A stretch of 64,000 nucleotides of DNA, from NCBI GenBank assembly GCA_003439945.1, contig QVRM01005378.1, positions 730,001 through 794,000 of the forward strand. Reading direction: 5' to 3'. Shown here piece by piece: positions 38,679 through 63,273 of this stretch (positions within the stretch are counted from its first letter, which is position 1; every line of letters starts with the position of its first letter). Source of the stretch: Dermanyssus gallinae. Lineage: Eukaryota > Arthropoda > Arachnida > Mesostigmata > Dermanyssidae. The notes below the pieces were generated by a model that saw only the letters and a list, made by a program, of their open reading frames with translations, did no database searches and had not been told where the DNA came from. Position numbers and translations under genes: made by a program.

Positions 38679-39155
38679 TCAAGAAAGGACTTAAATCAGC
38701 TAATTTGTTGTTAAATTGTAGAGATTGTCAGTGGGTATTCAAGTAGGTAAATACCTTTTTCTGCCTTAATTATCTTAGTCAAGATAATTAAGGCAGACGC
38801 CACGCCCAGGAACGCGCCCAATCAAGGAGTCCGGTCCATTTCGACCGAGTCAAGCACATGTTGCCACAGGTGTGCTAGGGCTGTTTGTCGACCGGTTCTT
38901 ACGAATGCCGAATTGGTCTGACGAAAGAATGACCTTCAAACGAGTTAAGTAGTTCATCTTTTCTCTGTAGTTTCATCTTTTCTACTAAAATTCCACCAAA
39001 CACCTTTGAAATCTGGAGGAACAACTGAGATAGTGCGGTAGCTGAACGCAAGACACCTATGCCCTTTACCATTGTATAAAGGGATTACGTTGGTAGATCT
39101 CAAACACCTAGAAAATATAGCCGTGTTTAAATGAGAGGTTGCACTAGCCAAATGA
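38335..39155 (-). pseudogene. Decayed non-LTR (jockey-like) reverse transcriptase (relic C)
   Basis: The minus strand shows an RT in broken frames. STNVIPLYNGKGHR followed by SYRTISVVPP lies at 39100-39000 (the K.G....YR.IS region). AFVRTGRQTALAHLWQHV lies at about 38900, GVTPYGSILDS at about 38590 (matching the GVPQGSILGP box), and a FASD segment replaces the FADD catalytic box at about 38480. Multiple stops and frameshifts make it a pseudogene. The order and spacing fit jockey/CR1-type elements. Related sequence may continue upstream to about 39800, but I could not confirm it. Confidence 0.75.
38760..38797. repeat. Perfect 17-bp inverted repeat
   Basis: TCTGCCTTAATTATCTT (38760-38776), a 4-base spacer AGTC, then the exact reverse complement (38781-38797). 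It lies inside relic C between RT boxes. A snap-back duplication during repair or reverse transcription is a plausible origin. Confidence 0.95.
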
Positions 39156-42100
39156 GTTGCAGTAGCGAAGGAGGGAATCTTTAACAGTTTACCGGAACAC
39201 CCATGATTCCATTAACCAGCTAGCATTCAAGTTTGCTACCACTCCCTTAACATCGGGACATGCACCCGAGGCAACGAAAATACTTCGGCCTCTTCATGTG
39301 ATAGTTCGTCAAGACGGTTTGCCCACCAGGTCAAAACGGAGCTCAAAGTTCAATATCTAACTCTGGCAAGATGTCGTCCTCGATCGATTTAGGCTCGCTA
39401 ATCGTGTGACTCGTGCTGGATGATAAGACTGATGGAAGCTCTGCCTTAGCGAGGTCTCTGCTACAGGCTTTGGTAATATATTTCCACAAACGTCGCGAGT
39501 TCGATTCAACATAATTAACAGCCGATTTTTATGGAAAGGCATTCTGGCCAAATAGCTCGTAAATACTATGTTCGAGAGCCTATGTATGCCTCTTTGGTCT
39601 CGGGCGTGTGTCAAGTGCTTATCGTCCCTGCCGTACCACCTTATGCCCCTACCGACAGCCCCGGGAAGAAAGTCAAAGAAAGTGTCTGAAGATAGTCTCG
39701 ACTTCGATTCTTGCGGTCCGAATGTATTTAGTATTAACCGGGCGATGGAACAATCGGCTAGGGCGTCATTGATTCAAAGTTTCAGTTGCTGGGGGTGCCG
39801 CCCTGAACTACAACTGCGGGAAAAATCCTGCCTACGAAAGCCCGAAACGCTTCACTTATATGAACACATACATATATAAAATTTGAAGTCTGACCCATGT
39901 AAGCAGACGCATTTTGAACGCGGAAACTGGAGATGACCTTAATTAGGTGAAAGCGAAGTCGGCAATAGGACCCCTCCATAACAGCTGTAGCCAAACCGTA
40001 ATCTACGATGATTGCCACCTACAGATACGAGGACGTTTTTATGCCTGCCAACTGCTTGCCGGTTGATATTCTAGTAATAAATAGATATGTCCCTATCCCC
40101 TTATCATCATCTCATATATTTCACTCACATTGAGTATGCATAATATAACATCGATAAATGAGATTATCGGAATTAGTTGAACCGGTCACGGCTTTCAGTG
40201 CCAAACGTACGTACAAAAAATAGCGTGACCACGTGATAACCTCGGTTTGTCGTTTGCCTGAGCTCGAATTCTACTCGGAAAGTCTAGAAGTCCCTGCGTA
40301 AGTCTGCTTCCATCGCGTACAGATGAAATGAGGAAACTGCGCAAACCAGTAAATAATGTGACATGCCTTTATTGCGTTTTGGTAAGGATGCTTTTGTTGT
40401 TGTTATTGCGGTAGATATATATACCGGAAGAGAGGATGTGTTCAAGTTTTATTAGCTCTTGAGTCGGCTTCTTCCAGGAGAAAAGAAGACCTTGGCACAT
40501 TTCGTTTCCATTCTATATGCATATATATATGTACATAGTCAGTCCGGTCTGAGATTCTGTTTGCTGAAAATATGAACCTCTGCGACAATGTGTGTATAGT
40601 GGTGCGTCATATGAAATATCAGCGATGTCTTTTATCTGACCTTACGAGAGATTTGGCACTTTTCTAAAAAGGTCTATCCTCATAATCTACTTCATATCTT
40701 CATTATTACTGCTATCCTTAATACAGACCAGTTGCTATTAGAGATAGCTTCAGATTCTAATTCAGCTACAATTGTCCACCCGGTTGGTTCTTTCGTATCG
40801 TTGAATGCGATAGATGGTTTGATTTCGTCTGAAGAAGAAGCGCGATGACAAAGCACGACGAGCCATGAATTATTTCCCTTCAACTACCATCACGCAGTAG
40901 AGAATGGGAAGTTAAACAGTATGATATTTACTAGCAGGAGCACCCCGACAACAACTTTGGCAACAAGCTAAATGAAGGGGGTTCCACTGGGTGAGACTAG
41001 AGTCTCATAATATTTCAGGTCGTCCGAGTATGAAAACATCCGGACATCGAAACGTCCGGGTGTGCGTAAACGCACTTTTCTCTTTACGAAGCAGAACACA
41101 GAAACTAGTAGAGTGCGAATAATGTGCAGACAAACAGGGAGAACAAAACAAGTGAAGAATAGAAAAGAAGACATGTCTTTCTAGTGACCGAATGAAGCTA
41201 CGCAAAAAAGCTGCGCAACGAAAGGGCGGATTGTGAACGTCGGCTACGCACGGTAGCTTGTCCAACTTAGTGTCTTTCTTCAGGATTAATAAATCGAAAC
41301 CAAACCTCGACCAACCATTATACATATGTCGGTCCATACTGACCCGCCGTTTACCGGAGCCTCTCTTAGGCGTGAGATGTTAATTCTGCACTGCACCACA
41401 ATCTAAAATTAGTAGCGCTTAGGTGATGATAATAGTCGTGCGTATAAATATAGCAAATATGAAAATCGATTTCATATATAAAGATCAATTATTGCAATGA
41501 TAATAATTATCGTATATTTTCAACCTTATAGTTATCACTTATATTTCTTCTTTCATATGGGTACCTTAGCTTATTGAGTTCTCTTCTGTGCTGCAAAAAG
41601 AGAACGCAAATATCATCACTTTTGCTTTGTACGAAGCTCGCGATGAACATACAAAACTGTCTGCGAAAAAGCTCAGAACTACGTACATAATCAATGCAAC
41701 TTGCACTTTCCACTAGATAGGCAAAATATTTTCTTTGTGGCTATTACCACCATTCCTACTAACACAACAGTACAAAAACGGCTCCGTATTTACTTCTTAC
41801 AAGTCGACAGTAAAGGCTATAGTAGGCTGTTAATCTTGTTCCTCCAGTAGAGAGCCAAGCATGTTTACATGCACCTATGGTAATTGCACCCCTTAAACTA
41901 CTTACAAGAATAATTGCTACATCTCGCCCCATCTGCGTTATTGCTTGCCGATCTATCGCCCCCGGAACACTAACTGACATGAACTACCGCCGCTTATCGG
42001 GCTGTACTTGGACGTTATATACGCCAAGTATTAAGTTGTGTACGTTTGCAAACAAAACGAACAGTTACTTGAGCAAGCAGTTATACCCAAATTACAATCA

Positions 42101-42500
42101 GCAAAGGTACTATCCGAATAATTCTGTGGACATCAACAATACAGTGAGTTGTTGTTACGTTTGGGTTACGTATGTATAAGTATTCCAAATACATACGTGC
42201 AATGGTCAGCTTACGCTGTGACATGAGTTAACGATGATGAGTTAGCTGATGAAGGTTTGTTTGATCTTTGAGCTGATGACAACACTCAGCAGCAATAACT
42301 CATATTCATATTAACAATTGTAGTTTGCTGTGATTACAGTTCTTATTCACTATATTAGTTCATTAACACATAGCAGCGTTCATTATGCGGCCAGTAAAGA
42401 TGATTAGGAACAGCGGTGTACGACGATGACGATGCTGAACAATAACCGCAACGCCGCGGAGAAGCAAAACCGCTAAGGTATTTGGCCAGATTCGCCGCAG
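39156..42500. other. Spacer 3' of the PIX gene, no recognisable gene
   Basis: Unique DNA with only short (TA)n. The part nearest 42500 would contain the PIX 3' untranslated region; I found no clear AATAAA on the minus strand close to the stop codon. Frames up to 110 codons (for example 41005-41337, minus) are not recognised. Confidence 0.45.
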
Positions 42501-55085
<12,585 letters not shown>

Positions 55086-55569
55086 CTCGAGCTTCGGGTC
55101 GCCGAACGGACTCTGACGAGAAGCGCATACGGCTTCTTCTTACGGTCGTCCGGCCGGGCCTGGTGTAGGACGCAGTCACTCACTCGCGCACAGTAAGGAT
55201 ACGAACAGAACGATCCAGAAACAAACGAAGGGCGGCGGCGGCAGCAGGGGCGCCAATGTGGGCGTCGAGCCGCTCTTGGACTCGTTCCGGATCCGGCAAC
55301 AGTAAGCCTGCAGGCCAGCCAAAACACACACACACAGAAGCGTAAAAACAGCTATCTTAGCTATATATATATATATATATATATATCGTTCGGAAAACAC
55401 ACACTCGCTTGGAGAACATCATAGTATTATACGGTTTAAAGAAAGAAAAAACTGTACTTTATGCGGTTTAGAAAAAAAAGACAAATAAATAAATTAATAA
55501 AAACAACCTTCTTAAGATGTGTTCTTAATTCCACTATAACTACGTTTAGTTATTATTTAACTAGTATGC
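55086..55569 (-). other. Presumed 5' untranslated region or promoter area of PIX
   Basis: GC-rich to about 55320, then a (TA)n at 55362-55386 and AT-rich DNA. An in-frame stop separates it from the PIX start codon. No TATA box or initiator can be fixed, and an upstream non-coding exon is possible. Confidence 0.35.
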
Positions 55570-55755
55570 CGTTGCCTTCGGAATGCGTTCACCAATAGCC
55601 GTAGATGATGAAGGACACGACAAATTTCCCACCAATTACAATAGACAGCGTGAATATGGGCGAAAATAGAAACGAGGAACACCTTGCTCGGCGGCCGACC
55701 TGCTTCCACTCCGAGATCAGACCAGACTGCTTTTAGTTGTTATTTGATCAAAAGT
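55570..55755 (-). pseudogene. Decayed partial copy of PIX exon 3 (DH fragment)
   Basis: The minus strand aligns with the first part of PIX exon 3 (54273-54025). The exon's VHCNYCVLHPRVVKLI corresponds here to VYCNWWEICRVLHHLRLLV, and PSKIGKVFLAIFP to PSKVFLVSIFA. At DNA level GGATGAAGGACAC, AATAGCAAGAAACACCTTG and GCTCGG words are matched. Similarity starts at the exon 3 acceptor (TTGAT... and CAGT.TGG), skips roughly 80 bp and ends where the Asn-rich insertion begins. It lies upstream of the PIX start codon in the same orientation, without a convincing acceptor or donor, so it reads as a pseudo-exon. Confidence 0.75.
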
Positions 55756-56251
55756 AGCTATTTACCAATTACTCATTCAGCATAGAAAAAAAGAAGGAAG
55801 GAAAAGCATACTAGCGCAGTACTTATTGAAGTAGTGCTTTAGCAATATGCAGAGAAGGAAACCGACACAGCAGTTGTGGTAACACAATGACAGTACATCG
55901 CGGCTCTCAACACAACAGGCCAACTGCGAACATAGCGCCTGCTTCTCTAGCACTCGCTAGCCGTACGCTCTAATGATTGTCTACTACGACAACGACGACG
56001 ACAACAGCTGGTTTTGCTGTTGCTTCTGATTATGCGAAGACGACCGGGTGACATTTCAACAATCATGCTGATCAACAAAAACAACAACAACAACGACGGC
56101 AACAACAACAACAAACGTGATAAATATCGCTATTAGGAATGGTCGACACTTGCTACTGAAGTGGTTACAGCTGCTCGACATTCTTAAAAATAGCAAAAAT
56201 TCAAAGTAATGTTCTTTTTTGGTTGTTTATTACATTGTAATACTAATCATT

Positions 56252-56334
<83 letters not shown>

Positions 56335-57604
56335 CATATTTGTCAATGAGATAAGAACAACGGAATAAATCAGTATAATATCACATTTCTCAGACGTTAT
56401 CTATTATTGACCAAAAATAATAATACATTTGATGTTATTCTTGTTAGCGCGCGAAACAGTAGCACGTGCTTGCATGTGTTGTTATGTAGACAAAACGATT
56501 TTAGTCTTAATACTATAATACTGGTTGTCCCAGCAGCGGTGGTAGCTTGGACAGCTAACGCATTTTCGAGAATAATAAAACAGATAAGCGTTCGAATAAA
56601 CAAGGCGCTAGGCGCAACCGTGACAACAAAGGGACAGTAAGTAGACATTAGCATGACTTTAATTCTAGCTGTGGTTGAAATTATTGTTCTTTGTCGTTGG
56701 TTGCAGTAACAGCTACTGCCGCTACAGTGTCTTGATTCCTGCAAGTCCAGTTTTAGAACGCTATGGCCTAGCTTGATGTAGAACTGGCCAACGTAAATGC
56801 ACGCATATTTCTTTATCATGTCAAGTAAGAGCATCTCTCTCTCTCTCTCTCTCTGGAGTTTCTGACTAGCCAACAGCGGAACTGAGAACAATTGGGTTCG
56901 ATGATAGGCCAATAACTCACTTCAGACGAACATTCAAGTGCAGACCACACTGTCGTTGAGAACTACATACGAGTTAAGGTTAAGAGATTTATGCCGCGGG
57001 AGGAGGCTTGCGAGAGGCAATAATTATGTGCTACTTGTGGTAGTAGTAGTAGTATTAGTAGTAGCGATAGTGATAATAGATAGTAATGGTAACTCATGCT
57101 ACAATAGCGTTGGCAGGCGGCCCAGCAGTGTGCCTAAGACGGGTAGGGTAGAGAAAGTGAACATAGCGATTGTAGACAGACCAGCTTGTGAAAAAAGGCA
57201 CTGCACATCCCCCTCCTCATCGGGTCTCCATGTCTGGCTGTAAGCTGTGGTGAGATCCGCAGCCAGATCCACTGTGATCACTGTCACTTCAGAGCGCTAA
57301 TCAGTGAGTTGGCTCTGTTGGCTAAGATGCGTGCGTTGGGTGTTTTTATTTTGATTTCAGTTTCATACGCATTGTGGTCATATTCGTTCATTCACGCGTG
57401 TGATTCCAGCAGGCAAATGTATATTGTCACTCATTACGCTGATACGCTGATATAACTGCAGCAGAGCCTCCAGCATTACCGTCTGCTTTCATCTCTTTTA
57501 GCGACGGCAGCTTTCTTGAGAACGAGATTAGGACATAACGCTATACAACAACGCATAGGGCCACATATGTTATGCAATAATATCTATCTGTTGAATGATG
57601 AAAA

Positions 57605-57714
<110 letters not shown>

Positions 57715-58186
57715 TATTTGTTTTTTTGCACAAGTTTGCACTAACTATACTAAGTTCAAAACAGATCTACTAGTTAGTTGGTTATCAGTTTCCGTTACAT
57801 AGCACTCTGTTATTCCTTTACCATTGTGTACGGAAAATGTTCCTTTCAAGTCAAGTGAGGATTTTACCTCAAATTGAATTAGTTTAGTGAACAACAACGG
57901 TTCTGTTGTTCGAGTTATGCTATATGTTTGTGCATTTTCGAAATTGACACAATCATATACGGACGGCATTTACACGACCTCCCTCACGGAGACACACGAA
58001 ACAGACGACGATATAGTGATGAAAAACCAACTTGGTATTTTGTGTGAAAATTAGTGACAATCTCGCGATGACAATCCAGACGATGACAATTAAATGAATA
58101 TAATGATGGGCTATGGCAATGCCAACAGCTGACGCACTGATTAGGTGATACCGATTCTTTCCTTCAACCGCGCTGGGCTCGATGTA

Positions 58187-58234
58187 TATATTTCTGGTAT
58201 ATATATATATATATAAATATATATACCAGAAATA
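58187..58234. repeat. Long perfect hairpin built on a (TA)n loop
   Basis: TATTTCTGGTATATATA on the left and its reverse complement TATATATACCAGAAATA on the right flank a short TA core. The TTTCTGG/CCAGAAA ends show that this is a true inverted repeat and not only a TA tract. Confidence 0.85.
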
Positions 58235-58660
58235 AATTTATCTCGACCAAGTAGGCAAATAAAGCGTTATTTTTAACGAAACCCACACGATAAGCGTATA
58301 TGGAGACGATTAACGTTGCGCCGAAAGAAAGCAAACGTGATAACAACAGAAACAAAACAAAAACACTCAGGTCCGAAAAGATTTTCCGAGAAGTTAGAGC
58401 TGACACTAACACGCTTCGTATGAACAATATCTGTTGAGATAATCAAACAACTACATCGAGAAAACTTACAACATACCACACCATAGTCTTGGCATAGTCA
58501 GTGAAAAACTAAACAGCGATATGTTGCACCTTGCAAAGTACCAAAAGTAACTTTGAAAAATGGTTGCAAACTTTTGCGAACCTTGTAATCGAATGTAACT
58601 TTGACTTCTGTGCTAACTGTTGTCATACGCTACATTTACACGCATTTACATACACAACGT

Positions 58661-58696
<36 letters not shown>

Positions 58697-59420
58697 TTGA
58701 TTTATTGTGTTATGAATACTCTACGCCACATGATTAATCAATCAATGTCTTGATATAGCATCACAGAGTTCTTTCGGTCTGTTGGAAGGTGACACGCTTA
58801 GGCACTTTTGTTAGCCGGAGCCACTCGGAACCGTTGGAAGTTGCTCTGCCAGTCCAGAGACGCATCAGCAAACGTTTCCACACTAATAAACACTTACGAA
58901 GCCACATTAATAACACACTCACAAAAACTTTTTGGAGAGCGGAACACTAATAACGAAGCGAAAGGCAGGGCCACCACCGGCTGGCTCTCTCACGCACCAA
59001 CTCAACCACATAGAAAACAGCCTGAAGTTCGTTGTACAACTTTCCCCGAAACTCGAGAGGGAGGGGGTGCAACTCTCGAACGAAGACCGCAGTGGGGAAA
59101 GTACAGCGATGACGAATTAACAACGCCTGTACGTTCCGCGTAGAGACACAAAGGGGAGAGATAGAGAAACGACAGAATATCGTTTTAAGTACTGAACAAA
59201 ATCGTGTACAGCCGGGGCCACATACACCCACACGAAAGCTTACCGTACACAGGCAGACGACAGCCTTATAAAGCGTACATATTCGATAATACACAAGATA
59301 CCACCAGTGCACCAGCAGCTACGAAAACGTCGGCTATTTCGACACAGCACCGGCAGGAATTGTACGTGACAGGAACAGTTTTGATATAGTTCATATTAGT
59401 AGGCTCTCCCTCTCTCTCTC

Positions 59421-59455
<35 letters not shown>

Positions 59456-59633
59456 GCGTACTTTCTTCTCCGGAGTTCGTTCGGTTTCGATTGTTGATCA
59501 CCTGGAGGTCGCCATCTTTGTTTTGACCGCTCGTCTTGCCGCGAACAAGAAAGGTGAGGGTGGCCGAAACTTTCAACTTTACAACAGGGTAGTCGGCGAG
59601 CCGCGCTCACTTTCGATGTCTATGATTCATGCG

Positions 59634-59666
59634 TCAGGTATCATCGTACTGACTAATGATACCTGA
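59634..59666. repeat. 11-bp inverted repeat
   Basis: TCAGGTATCAT (59634-59644) and its exact reverse complement ATGATACCTGA (59656-59666), with an 11-base spacer. Function unknown. Confidence 0.85.
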
Positions 59667-61276
59667 TACTTATTGTACTGTTGCTCTATTGCTAACCCTG
59701 TTGCTGAGAGCGATATCGTTGCCAAGCTGAAAGATGATCGTCAGCGAGTTTATCAGCTCGACCGACCAGGCTAATCCGTTATGGGTCGTCCCAATCGGGC
59801 GGTCAGCTGTGGGCGAGAGTCGGTTAGACGTTCCTTCTTGCCCTCATTGTTACAACGGCGCCAATATTTGAAAGTTGAGCATTGCAGCCAGCTTGCTTAT
59901 TGCTTATTTCATGTTGCACATGATGGTCGATCATTCGGACGACCGAAGTACCTAGCAACCGTCATTCGGTGCATTGGTATCGAAACCGAACTGAGTTTTT
60001 TTGCGTCACGCACAAATAATGAGGTTTTACGCCACTATGTTAGCTCTATAAGCTCCTCCAAAACGGTCGACATCGTTACATCCACATCCTCTACTTCATA
60101 GCGCGTCGCCCTAATGCGTTTTACCTCATGGTCACACGAAGCATCGCCGCACTTAAATGATAAAGAAAAAGATTTACATCATATAGGGAAGAAACGGATG
60201 TAGTGATAATAGAGACATTACTTGAATGCCCAAAAGGCAGATTCAGGACCTATGTCTTGCAGGGAGACCTACGGAGACGCTGCAACAGCGTTAGCGATCA
60301 ATAGTTTTTTTTATTTAATTAATTCACATTCCGTTGTCGGATTTCAACCAACGGTGAAGCGCGCTCCAGACGTCCAGTTAAAGTAGCTGTATCGTCATCG
60401 AAATTGATCGCCGAATGCGTTGCGATTCGACAAAATAGCTTAAGTCTAGAGCGTCTCAGCAAGTAAATAATGTAAGGCAGGTGGAGTGCAAAATTTACTT
60501 CATTAAGCATTCGAAATAAGAAGGACGTGCGCCATGTGGGTATTGCGACTGCTAAGCATCGGTCATATAACACACACGAAAGAACATTTCGCAGCGGTGT
60601 TTGTCTTAAGCTCAATTTACAAGACCGTTGGCGTCAATTCCTTGGCACTTCTGTTGGCGTTGTGGATGAGCGTCGTGGTGGTAATTTGGGACCCCCAAGG
60701 AATGATCTCCATTAGACTACCTTCACAATCGCAAAACAGTCGGTTATTTTAAAGCCCTGTCTGGTTACTTTTTCGTCCTTAAATAAAACTGCATTTTACT
60801 TACTCAAGTAGAAAGGAGAAGTGAACATGTGTGTTCTTTTCGGATAATGTGCGTGGTCACAGATAGGGTAGCCTAGGTCCCACGGCGACCTCAATAAGTA
60901 TCTCAAGAACTAAAAAGCGTTTCCCCTCTGTATGTCTGAGCAAAGTCTTTGCCGGAAAAACGTCCCGGCCCTACGGACTCCAGTGGCAGTGAAGAGGTTC
61001 GTCGTTAGAGGCGAAATACCAACTTATTACTTACCTGGCACATAGATAGATAGATAGGTTTTATTATTCTTATGAGTGGCTTACATTTGTACATAGGTTC
61101 ACAGCTCCTCAAAGCCATCAAAGGCTAGTATGGAGTGTTTATATTGCATATTTGCTTATAATTTTTCTTATTGTCATTATGATTATGTTATTATCGTGTT
61201 CGGTTTATATATAGTGAAATGCCAACATATATACGTGTACTCTACCGCTGAATCACTGGCGCTTTATGCATATAGT

Positions 61277-61451
61277 CGGCATGGAGGTCTAGGGGACCTG
61301 TCTACTAGTCACAGTGCCATTGGGGTGTCGCCGGTCCCGATGGTCGATCGAATTTTCTTTGAGCGATGCTCATTGAGAAGAGACGATAAATCATGCCGCT
61401 GAGAGTTAGCCACTATGCTGCCACAAAAACTACTGGGGAAGCCCATGATGG
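61277..61451 (+). mobile_element. SINE family 2 copy near the gypsy element
   Basis: Same word order as the copy at 52597-52765: GGTCTAGGGGAC, GTCGATCGAATTTTCTTTGA, GCGATGCTCATTG, CCGCTGAGAGTTAGCC, ATGCTGCCACAA and a tail GGGGAAGCCCATGATGG. The middle block GAATTTTCTTTGAGCGATGC is nearly identical between the two plus-strand copies. Confidence 0.8.
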
Positions 61452-61579
61452 GCAGTTGGTTCTTGTGTCCTGCCGTTCGAACGAGAGCGAAAACGTAGCG
61501 ATGTCCGAGAACTGACAAGTGCATTGGGACTACTTCCGTCAAATTCATTAGACGTACACAAACAGTGGTGATAGCTGTA

Positions 61580-61865
61580 GGATAGCAGTGTCTGTTAATC
61601 AGCGCGGGCATAGACAGCGTCGGTTGGCGGCAATACCGAAGCAAGCTAACTATATGGCGCTAAATAGAAGATGCCGCCACCCTACTAGCGAAGACGCGGG
61701 AAGTCACTAAATGCGCGGGCAATCTGTGAGTATATAAGGAGGCATGAGAATAAATGAGTTAGTGGTCGTTGGTGCGAGCCAGGCAGAGGACGTGTGTTGT
61801 TTGAGCGAGAGAATGGCGAACTCGTTACGGTCGTCTTCCGGTCGTTAGGGTGGTGGATACTACAA
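61580..61865 (+). mobile_element. Probable 5' LTR of a Ty3/gypsy element
   Basis: It lies directly upstream of a primer-binding-site-like sequence. A TATA box (GTATATAAGG, about 61729) is followed about 20 bp later by AATAAA (about 61750), the usual promoter-R-polyadenylation layout of a short LTR. The left boundary and the target-site duplication cannot be fixed, because the 3' LTR is outside the window. Confidence 0.5.
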
Positions 61866-61883
61866 CTGGCGCAGTCGACAGGA
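61866..61883 (+). promoter_or_regulatory. Primer-binding site of the gypsy element
   Basis: TGGCGCAGTCGACAGGAT is very close to the tRNA-3'-end-complementary site used by many arthropod gypsy-group elements (TGGCGCAGTCG core). It sits right after the presumed LTR and 28 bp before the gag start codon. Confidence 0.75.
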
Positions 61884-61910
61884 TCTGGAAGGAAAAAGCC
61901 ACCGCAACAA

Positions 61911-62056
61911 TGGCCACAGGTCTGCCACCCCCAGCTACGTTCCTGCCAACCATGGGCCGACCAACAACACCATGGACGGAGTGGCATCAAGCATTCGAGG
62001 TTTATCTAGAAGCCACCTCGGTCGGCGCAGCAAAGTTGACTGACGCGAAGAAATGT
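61911..62056 (+). pseudogene. Gag N-terminal part of Ty3/gypsy element (frameshifted)
   Basis: A plus-strand frame starting MATGLPPPATFLPTMG, with PWTEWHQAFEVYL, the type of N-terminus seen in gypsy Gag (a short W-containing helix). It leaves the frame of the following Gag segment at about 62050-62060, so the Gag reading frame is broken there. The gag product would form the particle core in the cytoplasm. Confidence 0.7.
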
Positions 62057-63273
62057 GCAAACTACACTGCCTCGGGCTCGAGGGCCAAGCACAATATCGT
62101 GCTATGGCGGATCAGCCAACGGAGCCGGAGAAGGATGGCGAGGTCCCACTAACCGAGTACGCCAGGATGGTGGCGAAGCTAACTGAGATGTTCAAGGAAC
62201 ATAAGGGAGTGGCCGTCTCCCGCGACGAATTCTTCCGACGACGACAACGCGGCGGAGAGCGGTTGGTGGAGTACATCGCGGCACTGCGACGACTACTGGT
62301 GGGGTGCGAGTTCGACGATCGGGGCCAGGCGTTGAGGAGCCAGCTCATTCTGGGAGCGACGATGCCACAGGTGAGAGAAAAGCTCCTTCTGGAAGAGGCT
62401 TTGCCGGTCGAACAGGCCCTGACGGTTGCGCTACACGTGGAGAGGTGCATCATAGAAGCCAAGAGGATTACAGGATCACACGAGCAAGTGAACGCGGTGC
62501 AGGAGGCGGGAAGGCCTGCGGAACAAAGCAGACCAAGGCCGGCGGCAGGGCAAGAGTACGGAGCAAGTGGATGCCATGCGTGCGGCTGGGACAGTCACGG
62601 ATACGGGTCAGAGTTGTGCCCGGCAAGACGAGTCAGGTGCCGAAAGTGTGGCAAGTTCGGCCACTTTGGACGGAAGTGTAAGAACGCGGCGGGTCAGGCG
62701 AGGCAGAATGTACAGGCGATCGGCGTAGAGGAGCAGCCACGCTGGGATCGTCGGACCAACGGCGAACGCTTAGAGGAGGCCGAAATTGAAGTATGGAATA
62801 AACCAACAGCTGTGTACTCACTGTCCCTTTATTGTCTGGAGTTTGCTAGACGTGTTGCAGTAGACGGTTATTTAGTAACCTTTTTGATAGACACGGGGGC
62901 AGCCGTATCTATTATTAATAGGGGACACTTGGCAGATCGGGGAGATCGAGTTAGGCCCACAAACGCAATACTACGCGCATACAATCAGAAAAGGATACCA
63001 ACGCTGGGAATGGCTCGATGCCACCTCAAACTGGGCAGTCGGGAGGTTGAATGCGATTTATTCGTCGTAACTAATAGTAGGTCGGTGCTAGGACGCGATA
63101 CGCTAGCTAAACTAAGTATGATAATCGATTGTGCGGCGCGATCGTGCTCGGTGGCAGAAGTTAAAACGATTCAAATAGAGAACGAGTTTCGGGAACTGTT
63201 TTCGGAAACGCTAGGTCTGGTTAAAGCCGTGCACCACAGAGTGCGACTTAAGGAGAATGTTAGGCCGGTGTAG
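62057..63273 (+). pseudogene. Gag C-terminal part and aspartic protease of Ty3/gypsy element
   Basis: One open frame from the frameshift to a TAG at 63271. It contains a helical Gag segment with ERLVEYIAALRRL. Two zinc knuckles follow at about 62573-62680: a variant CX2CX4HX6C, then a standard CX2CX4HX4C (CRKCGKFGHFGRKC). Next is a retropepsin-type protease with LIDTGAAVSII at about 62884 (catalytic Asp in DTGA) and the LGRDTL loop at about 63090. Gag and protease share one frame. The TAG stands shortly after protease, in a conserved pre-RT segment, and would stop translation before reverse transcriptase. Confidence 0.85.

Noticed and set aside
56397..56912. Minus-strand frame of 171 codons as a real gene.
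   Set aside because: Ordinary composition but no recognisable motif, no splice sites and an embedded (CT)n translation (RERERE). Likely chance in AT-rich DNA.
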